DNA of 64,000 bases from contig OZ220479.1 in the NCBI GenBank assembly GCA_965115885.1, positions 62,001 to 126,000 of the forward strand. The letters run 5' to 3'. Shown here piece by piece: positions 1 to 9,794 of the stretch (position 1 is its first letter; every line of letters starts with the position of its first letter). This DNA comes from BD2-11 sp965115885 (GTDB lineage: Bacteria > Gemmatimonadota > Gemmatimonadetes > Longimicrobiales > Gaopeijiaceae). Made by a program: the position numbers and the translations under genes. The notes beneath the pieces are model-generated. The model worked only from the letters and a program-made list of their open reading frames with translations, did not search any database and was not told the origin of the DNA.

Positions 1-108
1 GTCGGCGACCAGCCAAGCGGCGACCAGCTTCTCGAACGCGGTGCCCTTGTCGCGTTCGCTTATGGCGGCGGTCCGATAGGACTCGAGCAGAAGATCGAGC
101 GGATTCAT
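1..108 (-). CDS. Type ISP-like restriction enzyme / predicted helicase, N-terminus only
   Basis: Only the first 36 codons are present; the gene runs leftward off the window edge. It begins with ATG at 106-108. The peptide contains YRTAAISERDKGTAFEKL, which resembles the conserved opening of large predicted helicases and type ISP restriction-modification enzymes (Mrr-like nuclease domain, then helicase and methyltransferase domains). The function is inferred from this short block alone. It lies just downstream of a decayed DUF5131 gene on the same strand, so this edge looks like accessory DNA. The downstream domains must be checked to the left. Confidence 0.55.
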   Translation of the reverse strand, partial: MNPLDLLLESYRTAAISERDKGTAFEKLVAAWLVAD

Positions 109-121
109 CGGGATCGGGGAA

Positions 122-672
122 TCACTCGCTTTCCAGTTGCGGGTACCCATTCCACGTCGCCCCGTCCAGCGCGCATCCGCCGACCTTCGGCGTGGGCCGC
201 CCCACTGCTTGGGCGCTGGTCCCTGAGTCCTCGGGCCCGATCCAGACGCGGGTAGGCAACCCCCGAGGAAACAGGTCGCGGTGACGCCGGACGAATCTTG
301 CCGCTCTGGCGGGACGTTTGGTCAGCACCTGATAGAAATGTGCCGATCCATGTCCAGCATGATCCAGAAGCATCGATGCGCGGAGCCCTCGGGACCTTGC
401 TGTGGAACAGGTCCAACATGGGGTCGACGAAGACCCGCCGAGGCCTCTTCCACGCCGAGGTCGCGCGAAGCCGCTTGGGCCATGCGCGGAGCGCGAAGGG
501 GTCGCGGCGGTTCTCCCGAGTGTCCACGACGGGTGGGCGCGATAGGTCTTCGCCAACAAGCCTCTTGCGAACCGTTTCGCGTAGCACGGTCGCATCCAGC
601 GGACACGCGCGCGCAACTCGTGGTCGGATTCCGCATGGCGTCCGTCCACTCGATGGCGCTTCGGTCGGGCAC
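122..672 (-). pseudogene. Decayed DUF5131 (phage Gp37/Gp68-like) gene
   Basis: Pieces of one protein family appear in order in different leftward frames. A GTG at 672 with the strong ribosome site GGAGGAAAC starts MPDRSAIEWTDAM. Another frame near 590-560 gives CYAKRFARGL. A third near 500-370 gives DPFALRAWPKRL and VFVDPMLDLFH. The frame from about 340 gives HFYQVLTKRP and, close to the end, LDGATWNGYP. DUF5131 proteins normally carry these blocks in one frame, with a further segment (VGGESG-type) between the last two that is missing here. At least two frameshifts plus an internal deletion therefore explain it. The family is often phage- or island-borne and its activity is unclear. Confidence 0.75.
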
Positions 673-727
673 GTTTCCTCCTTGGGACGAGCGGGCTCGC
701 GGAACCGCCCACGCCGCTTGCGCCGCT

Positions 728-2650
728 TCAGGGGATCCGCACCGCCGTGTAGGCCGGATCCATGCGCGCGAATCCCACGTCGTCCAGCACCACTTCGCCG
801 GCGGCCGTGCGGTCGAAGACCAGCCCCACCTCGATCAGCCGGTCCAGCCGGAGCGCCGGCTCCGCCTCGGCGAAGTCCGCCAGCGGAATCGAATAGCTCT
901 GCAGCAGCAACTCGAAGAGATTGGCGAAGCGGGCGTCCTCCAGGTCGCGCCGGCGAAGGACCCGCATCTCCAACGGTTTGCGCACCGGTCCGTAGCGGCT
1001 GAGCGGCACGGCGGCGGCGGTCCCGCGCCGGTCCCGCGCCACGACGCTCAGGTCGAACGGCTCTTCCTCCTCTCCGTCCCCGCGCTCCTCCTCGCGTTCC
1101 TCGGACTCGCTCTCGTCCTTTCCGGCGCCGCGCGGTCCCGGCGTCGCCCGCGTGGCCGCCAGCGACAGCTCGAGAGAGGCGTGGGCGTCGAGCGCCCACT
1201 CGGCGGCGAGCGTCGCGGGCAGCTCGATGGCGTACGCCGCCGGCGGCCCCGGCGCGTCCGTGCCTTCGACGCGGTTGTTCCAGCCCAGCCACACGGCCTG
1301 ATTGTCCTGCGAGGCCGAGGTCTCCGGCCGGTTGCTCGACCGCAGTCCCATGCGTCCCTCCCGCCAGGTCGAGAGACTGTCGCCCCGCAGGCGGACCCCG
1401 GGATGGGTCCCGGACACGACGTCGACGTCCTCCTCGAAATCGGCCAGCGTGCGGAAGCTCTCGGTCCGGAACCGGGTCACGTACATGGTTTTGGGCAACC
1501 ACCCGCCGATCACCCGGTGATCGCGGAACATCGGCAGGTAGCGGTCGTCGTCGCGCAGCGAGGTCTCCAGAAAGGCCGAGACGTAGAGCTCCGCGAAGCG
1601 GCGCTGGTCCTCCCCGGGCATGAGCGCGCGCAGATCCAGGACGCGCCCGCTGCGCGGACCGTTGTCGTGCGCCCCCCACACCGTGTTCCACTGCCCGTGG
1701 TTGGCGCGGTAGACCCAGATGGCGGTTTTCAGACGCGGCCGCCCGTCGGTGAACTTCACGCGCTTGTACAGCCGGAGGCCGTGGAAGCTGGTCACGTCGC
1801 CGTCGTGCGACCCGTGGAAGACCATGTAGTTCACGTTCTCGACCGGGACGAAGCGGTCGGTGGGCAGGTACTGCCCGTCGACCGGGGCGATGGCGACGAT
1901 CGCGCGGATGCCGTAGCCGAAGTCGAACTCCAGGGACGCGTCGTCCGGGTAGCGCGACAGGCGGTTGAAGGCCGCGGCGTGGCCCACCGCCTCCCCGCCC
2001 CGGGAATGCCCGACGAGCGCGATGCGCTTCATGTCGACGCGTCCGTGGAAGAGGTTGTCCCGGTCCTCGTTGAATTTTTTCCAAACCCCGACGTGCTGCA
2101 ACAGGAGCCAGCCCCGGGCGTCGTTCTCGCCCCGGATTCCGCCGTTGACGAAGTTCATGTCCACGGAGGCCAGGATGTATCCGCGGCTCGCCAGCAACTC
2201 GCCCAGGTAGTCGTATCCGGGGTCGGAGAAGTCCTTCATGTCGTGGTTGCCGTGCACGACCAGCACCAGCGGAAAGGGACCGTCGCCGACCGGATGCCAG
2301 ACGCGCGCGTTCAGCGGAAAGCGGTCCGGCCCGAAGCCCCAATAGTCGGCGCGGTCCTCCGCCGACGAACCGAGGTCCACCAGCTTGGAGGCGTCGACGG
2401 GTTCGGTGACGTAGGCGACCGAGTCCCGGTACTCGGGCCGGTTCCTGTCGGAGCCGCTGCCGTAGTAGAGGGTGCGCACCTCGCGGGGGCCCCGCCGACC
2501 GGGATCGGGCGCCTCCAGCAACTGGCGCGAGAGGATCTCGTCCGCGTCGCTGGGGGCCAGTTCCAGCGGTCCCCGGCAACTCGCGGACAGAAAAAGGGCC
2601 AGGACGCCGATCCATCCCCGGACCGTTCCCAGGGTGCCGGATGGTTGCAA
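728..2650 (-). CDS. Exported alpha/beta hydrolase (dienelactone hydrolase/lipase-like fold)
   Basis: The 640-residue protein has a hydrophobic signal segment at about residues 12-24 ending in SASC, an imperfect lipobox, so it may be a lipoprotein. The oxyanion-hole region LVVHGNHDM lies near residue 133 and the nucleophile elbow GHSRGG near 212-217, as in PET-hydrolase-like and lipase-like alpha/beta hydrolases. A later NHGQWN block could hold the catalytic His. The C-terminal third looks like a separate beta-rich domain with an acidic linker (ESEEREEERGDGEEEE). The start is TTG at 2648-2650, chosen because GGAGGAGA lies just upstream. The substrate is unknown. It is divergent from the DUF4159 operon. 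Confidence 0.7.
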   Translation of the reverse strand: MQPSGTLGTVRGWIGVLALFLSASCRGPLELAPSDADEILSRQLLEAPDPGRRGPREVRTLYYGSGSDRNRPEYRDSVAYVTEPVDASKLVDLGSSAEDRADYWGFGPDRFPLNARVWHPVGDGPFPLVLVVHGNHDMKDFSDPGYDYLGELLASRGYILASVDMNFVNGGIRGENDARGWLLLQHVGVWKKFNEDRDNLFHGRVDMKRIALVGHSRGGEAVGHAAAFNRLSRYPDDASLEFDFGYGIRAIVAIAPVDGQYLPTDRFVPVENVNYMVFHGSHDGDVTSFHGLRLYKRVKFTDGRPRLKTAIWVYRANHGQWNTVWGAHDNGPRSGRVLDLRALMPGEDQRRFAELYVSAFLETSLRDDDRYLPMFRDHRVIGGWLPKTMYVTRFRTESFRTLADFEEDVDVVSGTHPGVRLRGDSLSTWREGRMGLRSSNRPETSASQDNQAVWLGWNNRVEGTDAPGPPAAYAIELPATLAAEWALDAHASLELSLAATRATPGPRGAGKDESESEEREEERGDGEEEEPFDLSVVARDRRGTAAAVPLSRYGPVRKPLEMRVLRRRDLEDARFANLFELLLQSYSIPLADFAEAEPALRLDRLIEVGLVFDRTAAGEVVLDDVGFARMDPAYTAVRIP

Positions 2651-2889
2651 GACCTTTCTCCTCCGCGCAAAATGCGCTGGCGGGGCACGACGCTCTCTCG
2701 GCGTTCGGGACGCGTCCCGGGAGCCGCATGTGCCGCATTCTAGGCGCGCCGCGCCGTGCCGATCAAGCGGCCGCCGCCCTCGCGCGACCCAGGAACCTTC
2801 GGCCGGGTGGAGCGATAGGAGTTGTCCGCGCTTCGGTTTCCGCCGCAGGAGCGACGGCGGCGTTCAGGAATACGAGGGAGGGCGACGAC

Positions 2890-3822
2890 GTGAATCGAGG
2901 GCGACGCTCGAGGAGGGGTGGACGGAAGCGGAGCGCCGCCGGGATCCTGATCGTCCTGGCGACGATCCCGGCCGCCGCCGCTTTGGCCGACGGTTTCCCG
3001 CTCCGCTCCCTCGCGGCCGTGTTTCCGGCCGGCCTTCTCCCCGTCGGCGCGGCCGAAGCCGCTCCCGAACGCCGGGTCCCGTCCGTCCCCGCCGGCCCTC
3101 CGCCGTCCGCCCGACCTCCGCTCCCGGACGGGGCGCGGCAGGGCGCCCCCCTGCCCGTGCACGAGTTCTACTTCACCCGCGTGGCCTACAGCGGCGGCGG
3201 CGGGGGCTTTCGCCGCCGTCGTCAGTCCTGGGCGACGGACTATCCGAAATCGGACCGCCAGTTCCTGGTCGTGCTCGAGCGCCTCACCGGGCTGGACATG
3301 TTCCCGGAGGAGCATCCCCGACTCCTCACCGACGAGCGCCTGAACCGCTTCCCCTTCCTCTACGCCGTGGAGGTCGGGCACATGTCGATGGCTCCGGCGG
3401 AGGTGGCCGCCCTGCGGGAATTCCTGCTACGGGGCGGATTTCTGGTGGTGGACGACTTCTGGGGCTCCTACGAGTGGGAGATCTTCGAGCACGAGATGCG
3501 GAGGGTCTTCCCGGAGTACCCGATCGTCGACGTTCCGCTGGAGCACGAAATCTTCCACAACTTCTACGACATCGACGAGATCGTCCAAGTGCCGAACGTC
3601 AACAACGGCATGAGGGGGTGGGCCACCCACGAGCGGGACGGCTACGAACCCTTCGTGAAAGGCATCTTCGACGACGAAGGTCGGCTGATGGTGATCGTCA
3701 ACTGGAACACCGATCTGGGCGACGCCTGGGAGTGGGCGGAGAATCCCTACTACCCGCTCAAGTACTCGACCTACGCCTACCAGATGGGCGTCAATTTCAT
3801 CATCTACGCCATGAGCCACTGA
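2890..3822 (+). CDS. DUF4159 domain protein (first copy), exported
   Basis: This 310-residue protein has a basic N-terminus and one signal or anchor helix at about residues 16-35, then a Pro-rich linker. The DUF4159 domain starts near residue 89 with HEFYFTRVAYSGG, carries GGFLVVDDFWG near 182, and ends in GVNFIIYAMSH. The family has a glutamine-amidotransferase-like fold without known activity and is commonly linked to MoxR/VWA operons. I chose the GTG at 2890 because GGAGGG precedes it; longer readings would extend into the divergent promoter region. It is the first gene of a long rightward operon and has a paralogue at 9791-10621. Confidence 0.75.
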   Translation: MNRGRRSRRGGRKRSAAGILIVLATIPAAAALADGFPLRSLAAVFPAGLLPVGAAEAAPERRVPSVPAGPPPSARPPLPDGARQGAPLPVHEFYFTRVAYSGGGGGFRRRRQSWATDYPKSDRQFLVVLERLTGLDMFPEEHPRLLTDERLNRFPFLYAVEVGHMSMAPAEVAALREFLLRGGFLVVDDFWGSYEWEIFEHEMRRVFPEYPIVDVPLEHEIFHNFYDIDEIVQVPNVNNGMRGWATHERDGYEPFVKGIFDDEGRLMVIVNWNTDLGDAWEWAENPYYPLKYSTYAYQMGVNFIIYAMSH

Positions 3823-3835
3823 ACGGGCCCCGGAC

Positions 3836-6118
3836 GTGACGACCAGCCTCTTCGAATTCCTCTTCAAGTACCGCCCGGTCGTCTTCCGGGAGGGCGACCT
3901 CTCCCTGGGCGGCGCGGCCGCGACGGGCGCGGTCGTGGCGGGGCTGGTCGCGGCGGCCGCGCTTCTGACCTACGCGGGGGTGCGCGGCAAGACCCGGCCG
4001 TTGGACCGCCTGGTGCTCGGCGCCCTCCGCTTCGCGGGGCTGGCGGTGCTCGCCTTCTGCCTTCTGCGCCCGGCCTTGGTGGTCTCCACCGTGGTGCCGC
4101 AACGGAACTTCGTGGGCGTGCTCCTCGACGATTCGCGCAGCATGGAGATCCGGGACGCCGCCGACGGCCGCTCCCGCGGCGCGTTCCTGAAGGAGGTTTT
4201 CGGCACCCCGGATTCTCCCGTGCTTTCCGCCCTGAGCGACCGCTTCGCGGTGCGCTACTTCCGCTTCTCGTCGCGCGCGGAACGCATCCGGGACTTCTCC
4301 GAGGTCGGCTTCGCCGGGAGCCGCACGCGTCTCGGCCCGGCGCTCGATCGCGCCCGCTCCGAGCTGGCCTCGGTGCCGCTCTCCGGCTTGGTCCTGGTCA
4401 CCGACGGAGCCGACAACTCGGGCGAAGAGCTGGGCGAGGCGCTCATGCCGCTGCAGGCGCGGGGGATCCCGGTGTACACCGTGGGCGTGGGCGCCGAACG
4501 CTTCGAGCGCGACATCCAGGTCAGCCGGGCCGACCCGCCTCGGACGGTGCTCGTCGGTTCCTCGGTGGTGGTCGACGTGGTCGTCGCCCACTCGGGCTAC
4601 GAGGGCGAGACCGTGTCGCTGATCGTGGAGGACGAGGGGCAGATCGTCAGCGTCGAGGAGGTGGAGCTGCCGGAGGAAGGCCGTCCGGTCACGGTTCCGG
4701 TCCGCTTCGCCGCTTCGGTCACCGGAGCGCGCGCCTACACCTTCCGCATCCCGGTGGAGGAGGACGAGCAGGTCGCGCGGAACAACGGCCGGACCGCGCT
4801 GGTGAGCGTCGAGGACCGGCGCGAGAAGATCCTCTACTTCGAGGGCGAGCCGCGCTACGAGGTGGGGTTTCTGGGACGGGCGGCGGCGGACGACGACAAC
4901 CTGCAATTGGTGGTGTTGCAGCGCACCGCCGAGAACAAGTTCCTGCGTCTGAACGTGGACGGCGCCGAAGAGCTGCAGGGCGGATTTCCCGACACCCGAG
5001 CGGAGCTGTACGCCTACCGCAGCCTGGTGTTGGGGACGGTGGAGGCGAGCTTCTTCACCGGGGACCAGTTGCAGATGATCGCCGACTTCGTGGACAAGCG
5101 CGGCGGCAGCCTGCTCGCGCTGGGCGGGCGCCGCTCCTTCGCCCGAGGCGGCTACGCGGGCACCCCGGTGGCCGACGCGCTTCCGGTGGCGTTCTCGGAC
5201 GCGGACGCCCGCCCGGACGGCGAGCACGCGTTCGTCCGCATCGAGCCCACCCAGGCCGGGCTCGGCGTCCCCGCGCTGCAGCTGGCCGAGACCGGAGAGG
5301 AATCCTTGGCGCGCTGGTCGGAGCTGCCCCTCCTGCTCACCTACAATCCGTTGCACCGGGTGAAGCCGGGCGCCACCGCGTTGCTCCGGGGGATCTCCGA
5401 GGAGTTGCCCGAAGAGCACGTGGCGCTCGCCTTCCAGCGCTACGGCGCGGGCAAGAGCCTGAGCCTGGCCGTCCAGGACACCTGGATCTGGCAGATGCAG
5501 CTTCCGCTCGAGGACGACACCCACGAAACCTTCTGGCGGCAGATGCTGCGCTGGCTGGTGGACGGCGTGCCCGACCAGGTGACCGCCCGAGTCCCGCGCG
5601 ACCGCGTGGAGCCGGGGGAGCGCGTGACGCTCGCCGCGGTCGTGAACGATTCCAGCTACCTGGGGATGAGCAACAGCGTCGTGGAGGCGACGGTGACCTC
5701 TCCGCTGGGGGAGGAGACCCGGCTGCGGATGGATTGGTCGGTGGACGCCGACGCCGGGGAGTACGAGGCCGATTTCGCTCCGTCCGAGGAGGGACTGCAC
5801 ACGTTGACCGTACGCGCCCACGACGGAGACGACCTGATCGGCGTGGACGAGACCCACTTCCAGGTGGCGCCCCGGCGGAGCGAGTACTTCGACGCGGGGG
5901 TGCGCACGCCGCTGCTCGAGCGCATCGCCGAGGAGACCGGCGGCATCTTCTACACGCCGGAAACGGTCGCGGCGCTCCCGGAGGACATCCGCGTGACCGG
6001 CGCCGGCGTCACCCTGGCGGAGGAGATGGAGCTGTGGGACATGCCCGTCCTTCTGTTCGCGCTGCTCGGCTTGATTCTGGGCGAGTGGGGCTACCGCCGG
6101 GCGCGGAGGCTCGTGTGA
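3836..6118 (+). CDS. Membrane-anchored VWA / glutamine amidotransferase-like protein
   Basis: The 760-residue protein has two N-terminal membrane helices (about 27-48 and 60-82), then a von Willebrand A domain with a complete MIDAS start, DDSRSM near residue 97, and LVTDGADNSGEE near 187. A middle segment with RGGSLLALGGRRSF near 420 is the class I glutamine-amidotransferase-like region common in this family, without an obvious catalytic Cys. A C-terminal membrane helix (LLFALLGLILGEWGY) ends the chain. It starts at GTG 3836, 13 bases after the DUF4159 stop. It resembles the large transmembrane partners of MoxR/DUF58 systems, which probably act as envelope chaperone or assembly complexes. Confidence 0.75.
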   Translation: MTTSLFEFLFKYRPVVFREGDLSLGGAAATGAVVAGLVAAAALLTYAGVRGKTRPLDRLVLGALRFAGLAVLAFCLLRPALVVSTVVPQRNFVGVLLDDSRSMEIRDAADGRSRGAFLKEVFGTPDSPVLSALSDRFAVRYFRFSSRAERIRDFSEVGFAGSRTRLGPALDRARSELASVPLSGLVLVTDGADNSGEELGEALMPLQARGIPVYTVGVGAERFERDIQVSRADPPRTVLVGSSVVVDVVVAHSGYEGETVSLIVEDEGQIVSVEEVELPEEGRPVTVPVRFAASVTGARAYTFRIPVEEDEQVARNNGRTALVSVEDRREKILYFEGEPRYEVGFLGRAAADDDNLQLVVLQRTAENKFLRLNVDGAEELQGGFPDTRAELYAYRSLVLGTVEASFFTGDQLQMIADFVDKRGGSLLALGGRRSFARGGYAGTPVADALPVAFSDADARPDGEHAFVRIEPTQAGLGVPALQLAETGEESLARWSELPLLLTYNPLHRVKPGATALLRGISEELPEEHVALAFQRYGAGKSLSLAVQDTWIWQMQLPLEDDTHETFWRQMLRWLVDGVPDQVTARVPRDRVEPGERVTLAAVVNDSSYLGMSNSVVEATVTSPLGEETRLRMDWSVDADAGEYEADFAPSEEGLHTLTVRAHDGDDLIGVDETHFQVAPRRSEYFDAGVRTPLLERIAEETGGIFYTPETVAALPEDIRVTGAGVTLAEEMELWDMPVLLFALLGLILGEWGYRRARRLV

Positions 6119-7140
6119 GGAGCCTTTTCCCGTGCGCGCGAAGGACGCGGGCGGGCGTCGCCGCGGGGCTTCTGGCGGCGCTCTGCGCCGCGCGCGCCGA
6201 CGCCCAGCGGACGCATCTCGTGGTCGTGAGCGGAGCGAGCGGAGCGGAGGAGTACCGGGAACGGTTCCACGAGTGGGGGCTCCGGGTGGTGCGGGCGGCG
6301 GTGGACGCGCACGGGCTCGATCCCGAGGACGTGGTCTGGCTGGCCGAGCGGCCCGACCTGGACCCGCTCATCGACGGACCGTCCCGGCGCGAGAACATCG
6401 AGGCCGCCCTGGGGACGCTCGCCGAGCGCGCCGGGCCGGACGACGCGGTCGTGATCGTGCTGATCGGACACGGCAGCTTCAGCGGGGGCGAGTCGCGCTT
6501 CAACGTGCCCGGACGGGATCCGAGCGCCGCCGACTTCGCGCTTCTGCTGGAGCGCTTCGGGAGCCGCACCGTGGCGTTCGTCAACACGGCCAGCGCGTCG
6601 GGCGACTTCATATCGGAGTTGTCGGGCCCGAATCGGACGGTGATCACCGCGACCCGTTCCCCCCGAGAGCGCAACGCGACCCGTTTCGCCGCCTTCTTCG
6701 CCGACGCCCTCGCGGGCGCGGCGGCCGACACCGACAAGGACGAGCGCGTGTCGGTGCTGGAGGCGTTCGCGTACGCCCGCAGGGAGGTCGAGCGCAGCTT
6801 CGAGGAGGAGGGCCTGCTCGCCACCGAACACGCCCTGCTCGACGACAACGGCGACGGCGAGGGGAGCGCCCTCGTCGGGGAGGACGACCGGGACGGCGCG
6901 CTGGCGCGCACCGTGTTCCTCTCCCGGGGCGGGGGGCGGGTCGCGGAAGCGGAGATCGCGGCCGATCCCGAGCTCGCGGCGCTGTACCGGCAGCGCCGCG
7001 AGCTCGAGGCGCGCATCGCCGAGCTCGCCGAACTCGAGGACACCATGGAGACGGAGCGCTACGAGGCGGAGCTGGAGGAGCTGCTGGTGGAGTTGACCCT
7101 GACGACGCGGGCGATCCGGGAGAGGGAAGGGGGACGGTGA
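6115..7140 (+). CDS. Caspase/C13-like protein, catalytic Cys apparently replaced
   Basis: The 341-residue protein has an N-terminal signal segment (AAGLLAALCAARADAQ) and a caspase-like core. The strand-loop VIVLIGHGSFSGG places the expected catalytic His at residue 119. The following strand FVNTASASG sits where active family members show D-x-C-x-S-G; here the Cys position is Ser160, so classical cysteine-protease activity is unlikely. The C-terminus is a charged coiled coil (about 285-335). The GTG start at 6115 overlaps the stop of the VWA gene by four bases and its own stop overlaps the next start, so the three are probably translationally coupled. It may be a scaffold or a serine-dependent variant. 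Confidence 0.65.
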   Translation: MRSLFPCARRTRAGVAAGLLAALCAARADAQRTHLVVVSGASGAEEYRERFHEWGLRVVRAAVDAHGLDPEDVVWLAERPDLDPLIDGPSRRENIEAALGTLAERAGPDDAVVIVLIGHGSFSGGESRFNVPGRDPSAADFALLLERFGSRTVAFVNTASASGDFISELSGPNRTVITATRSPRERNATRFAAFFADALAGAAADTDKDERVSVLEAFAYARREVERSFEEEGLLATEHALLDDNGDGEGSALVGEDDRDGALARTVFLSRGGGRVAEAEIAADPELAALYRQRRELEARIAELAELEDTMETERYEAELEELLVELTLTTRAIREREGGR

Positions 7141-9794
7141 CGGCCGCCCTCCGGCCGCGGGCGTCGGCGCGCGTTGCGGCTCTGCTGGCGCTCTCCCTCG
7201 CCGCGTGCGCGGCGGCGCCCCTGGGCGCGCAGACCGGGGAGGACGCGCTCGAGGCGCTGGCCGGCGGAGCCTACGACGACGCCATCCGCCAGTTGCGACG
7301 CCTCGTGCGGGGGGACGCCCCCGTGGCGATCCATCGGGCGCTGGTGCGCGCCTTGGCCGAGGTGGGCCGCTACGAGGAGGCCGAGGAGGCGGCCCGCGAC
7401 GGCCGCGAGCGTCACGGAGCCGCGCTCGACAATCTGCTCGGAGAAGTGCTGGCGACGCGGGGACGCTGGCGGGAGGCGGAGGCCAGCTTCCGCGCGGCGA
7501 TCGCGGGCGGAGCCGACGACGAAGCCACCGCCCGCGCGAACCTCGCGGAGCTGGAGCTGAGCGCCGGCCGCCGCGAGGAGGCCATGCGCGCCTTCGACGG
7601 CTTCATCGACTTCTACAACCGCGCCCGCACGCTGTCGTCGGCGGAGCTCACCGCGGTGGGCGTCGCGGTGCGCCGCCTGGGGACGGAGGATTCGAGCCTG
7701 CTCCGGGAGGCGCTCCGGGCCTTCGACGAGGCGGTGGCCGCCGATCCGTCCAACCCGGAACCGCACCTGCGCACCGGTCGGCTCTTTCTGGACACCTACC
7801 GGAGCCCGGACGCGCGCGCGTCCTACCGACGGGTGCTCGACCGCAACCCCCGCCACCCGCGGGCGGTGCTGGGGATGGCGCTGGCGCTCGAGTTCGACGG
7901 CTCGCCCGAGGCCATGGACATGGCCCGGAGCGCGTTGGAGGTCAACCCCAACCTGGTCCCGGCGCGGACGCTGCTGGCGCGTCTGCATCTGCGCCTGGAG
8001 GACTACCCGGCGGCCGAGGAGGAGGCGCGCGCCGCGCTGGAGGTCAACCCGTCCTCGCTGGAGGCGCTCTCCGCGCTCGCGGCCGCCCACTTCCTGCGCG
8101 ACCGCATGGACGACTTCGACGCGGTCCGCGCGCGGGTGCGCCGACTGAACCCGCGCTACCCGGGCCTCCTCTCCACCGCGGCCGAGATGGCCGTGCAGAC
8201 CCGGCGCTACGCGGACGCGGTCGCCCTCGCCGCCCAAGCGGTGGAGATCGATCCCGGCTTCTGGAAGGCGCGCGGCATCCTGGGCATCAACCTGTTGCGG
8301 GTGGGCGAGATCGAAGAAGGCCGGGCGCAGCTCGAGCGGGCCTTCGAGGGCGACCCGTTCAACCCGTGGTACAAGAACACCTTGGACCTGCTGGACACCT
8401 TCGAGCGCTACCGCGTCACCGAGACCGAGCATTTCCGCATCGCCATCGACGGACGGGAGGCGCGGTTGCTGGCCCCGCAGGTGGCCGAGCTGGCCGAGAC
8501 GGCCTACCGGACCCTGGCCGAGCGCTACCGGTACGAGCCGCCCACTCCGATCCGCCTCGAGCTCTTCCCCAGCCACGCGGACTTCTCGGTGCGCACGGTC
8601 GGGCTCGCCGGACTCGGGGCGCTCGGGGTGAGTTTCGGCCGGGTGGTGGCGATGGACTCCCCTTCCGCGCGCGACCGGGGCGGCTTCAACTGGGCGTCGA
8701 CCCTCTGGCACGAGATCGCCCACGTCTTCCATCTGGGGCTCTCCGAGCACCGGGTGCCGCGCTGGTTCGCGGAGGGGTTCGCGGTCTACGAGCAGCGCCG
8801 CGCCGCGCCTTCCTGGGGGCACGATCCGACTCCGGGCTTCCTGATGGCCCATCACCGGGGCCTGATCCCGCCGGTGAGCCGACTCAACAACGGCTTCGTG
8901 CGCCCGAGCTCCGGCGAACAGGTGGTTCACTCCTACTACCAAGCGTCGCTGGTCTGCGAGCTGATCGCGCGCGATCACGGGCCCGAGGCGCTGGTGGCCA
9001 TGCTGCGCGAGTACGCGCGCGGCGCCACCACCGAGGAGGTGTTCCGACGGGTGCTGGGCACGGAGCCGGAGCGCTTCGACCGGGTCTTCGCGGACTACTT
9101 CGAGGAACGCTTCGCCGGGCCTCTCGCGGCGGTCGAGCCGCTGCCCGCGCGCGCCGAACCGGGGGGAGGCGCTCCGGACGAGGTCGCGCGGCTGGCGGTC
9201 GCCCGTCCCGGCAGCTTCGTGGCGCAGCTGGCGATGGGCGCGCGACTCTTCGACGAGGAACGGTTCGGGGAGGCCGAGGAGTACCTGGCGCGCGCCCGCG
9301 ACCTGTTCCCGGAGCACGCGGGACCCTCCAGTCCGGGCTGGATGCTCGCGCGCATCCACATCCGGCGCGGCGACAGCGCGCGCGCCCTCGGAGAGATCGA
9401 GACCTTGACCGGAATCGACGAGTCCTTCCTGGAGGCGAACCTGGAGGAGGCGCGCCTCAGGGAAGCGGCCGGGGACGACGACGGCGCCATCCAAGCCCTC
9501 CGGCGGGCCGTGCACATCTATCCTTTCGACGAGGAACCCCACCGTCGGTTGGCCGAGCTGGCCGCCGGACGGGCGCTCCACGGGGTGGCGGTGCGCGCGC
9601 GCGAAGCTCTGGTGGCGCTCGATCCCGTGGACATGGCGGGCGCGCTCTACCGGCTGGCGCTGGCGCACCACCGGGCCGGCGACGCCGTCCGCGCCCGCCG
9701 CACGGTGCTGCGCGCGCTGGAGCGGGCGCCCAACTTCGAAGCCGCCCAGGACCTGCTCATGACCCTGCGCGGCAGTCCGGAGCCGGGGCCGTGA
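7137..9794 (+). CDS. TPR lipoprotein with peptidase MA-like zinc metalloprotease domain
   Basis: The 885-residue protein begins with a signal peptide and a good lipobox (LAAC, Cys24). TPR-like helical repeats fill roughly residues 35-430. A gluzincin domain follows, with TLWHEIAHVFHLG (HEIAH at 525-529) and the third ligand in WFAEGFAVYE (Glu546), as in peptidase MA family proteins. More TPR-like repeats occupy about 690-870. It starts at GTG 7137, overlapping the previous stop. It is likely a periplasm-facing, lipid-anchored protease or assembly factor of the MoxR/VWA module. The active-site residues are intact. Confidence 0.8.
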   Translation: MTAALRPRASARVAALLALSLAACAAAPLGAQTGEDALEALAGGAYDDAIRQLRRLVRGDAPVAIHRALVRALAEVGRYEEAEEAARDGRERHGAALDNLLGEVLATRGRWREAEASFRAAIAGGADDEATARANLAELELSAGRREEAMRAFDGFIDFYNRARTLSSAELTAVGVAVRRLGTEDSSLLREALRAFDEAVAADPSNPEPHLRTGRLFLDTYRSPDARASYRRVLDRNPRHPRAVLGMALALEFDGSPEAMDMARSALEVNPNLVPARTLLARLHLRLEDYPAAEEEARAALEVNPSSLEALSALAAAHFLRDRMDDFDAVRARVRRLNPRYPGLLSTAAEMAVQTRRYADAVALAAQAVEIDPGFWKARGILGINLLRVGEIEEGRAQLERAFEGDPFNPWYKNTLDLLDTFERYRVTETEHFRIAIDGREARLLAPQVAELAETAYRTLAERYRYEPPTPIRLELFPSHADFSVRTVGLAGLGALGVSFGRVVAMDSPSARDRGGFNWASTLWHEIAHVFHLGLSEHRVPRWFAEGFAVYEQRRAAPSWGHDPTPGFLMAHHRGLIPPVSRLNNGFVRPSSGEQVVHSYYQASLVCELIARDHGPEALVAMLREYARGATTEEVFRRVLGTEPERFDRVFADYFEERFAGPLAAVEPLPARAEPGGGAPDEVARLAVARPGSFVAQLAMGARLFDEERFGEAEEYLARARDLFPEHAGPSSPGWMLARIHIRRGDSARALGEIETLTGIDESFLEANLEEARLREAAGDDDGAIQALRRAVHIYPFDEEPHRRLAELAAGRALHGVAVRAREALVALDPVDMAGALYRLALAHHRAGDAVRARRTVLRALERAPNFEAAQDLLMTLRGSPEPGP

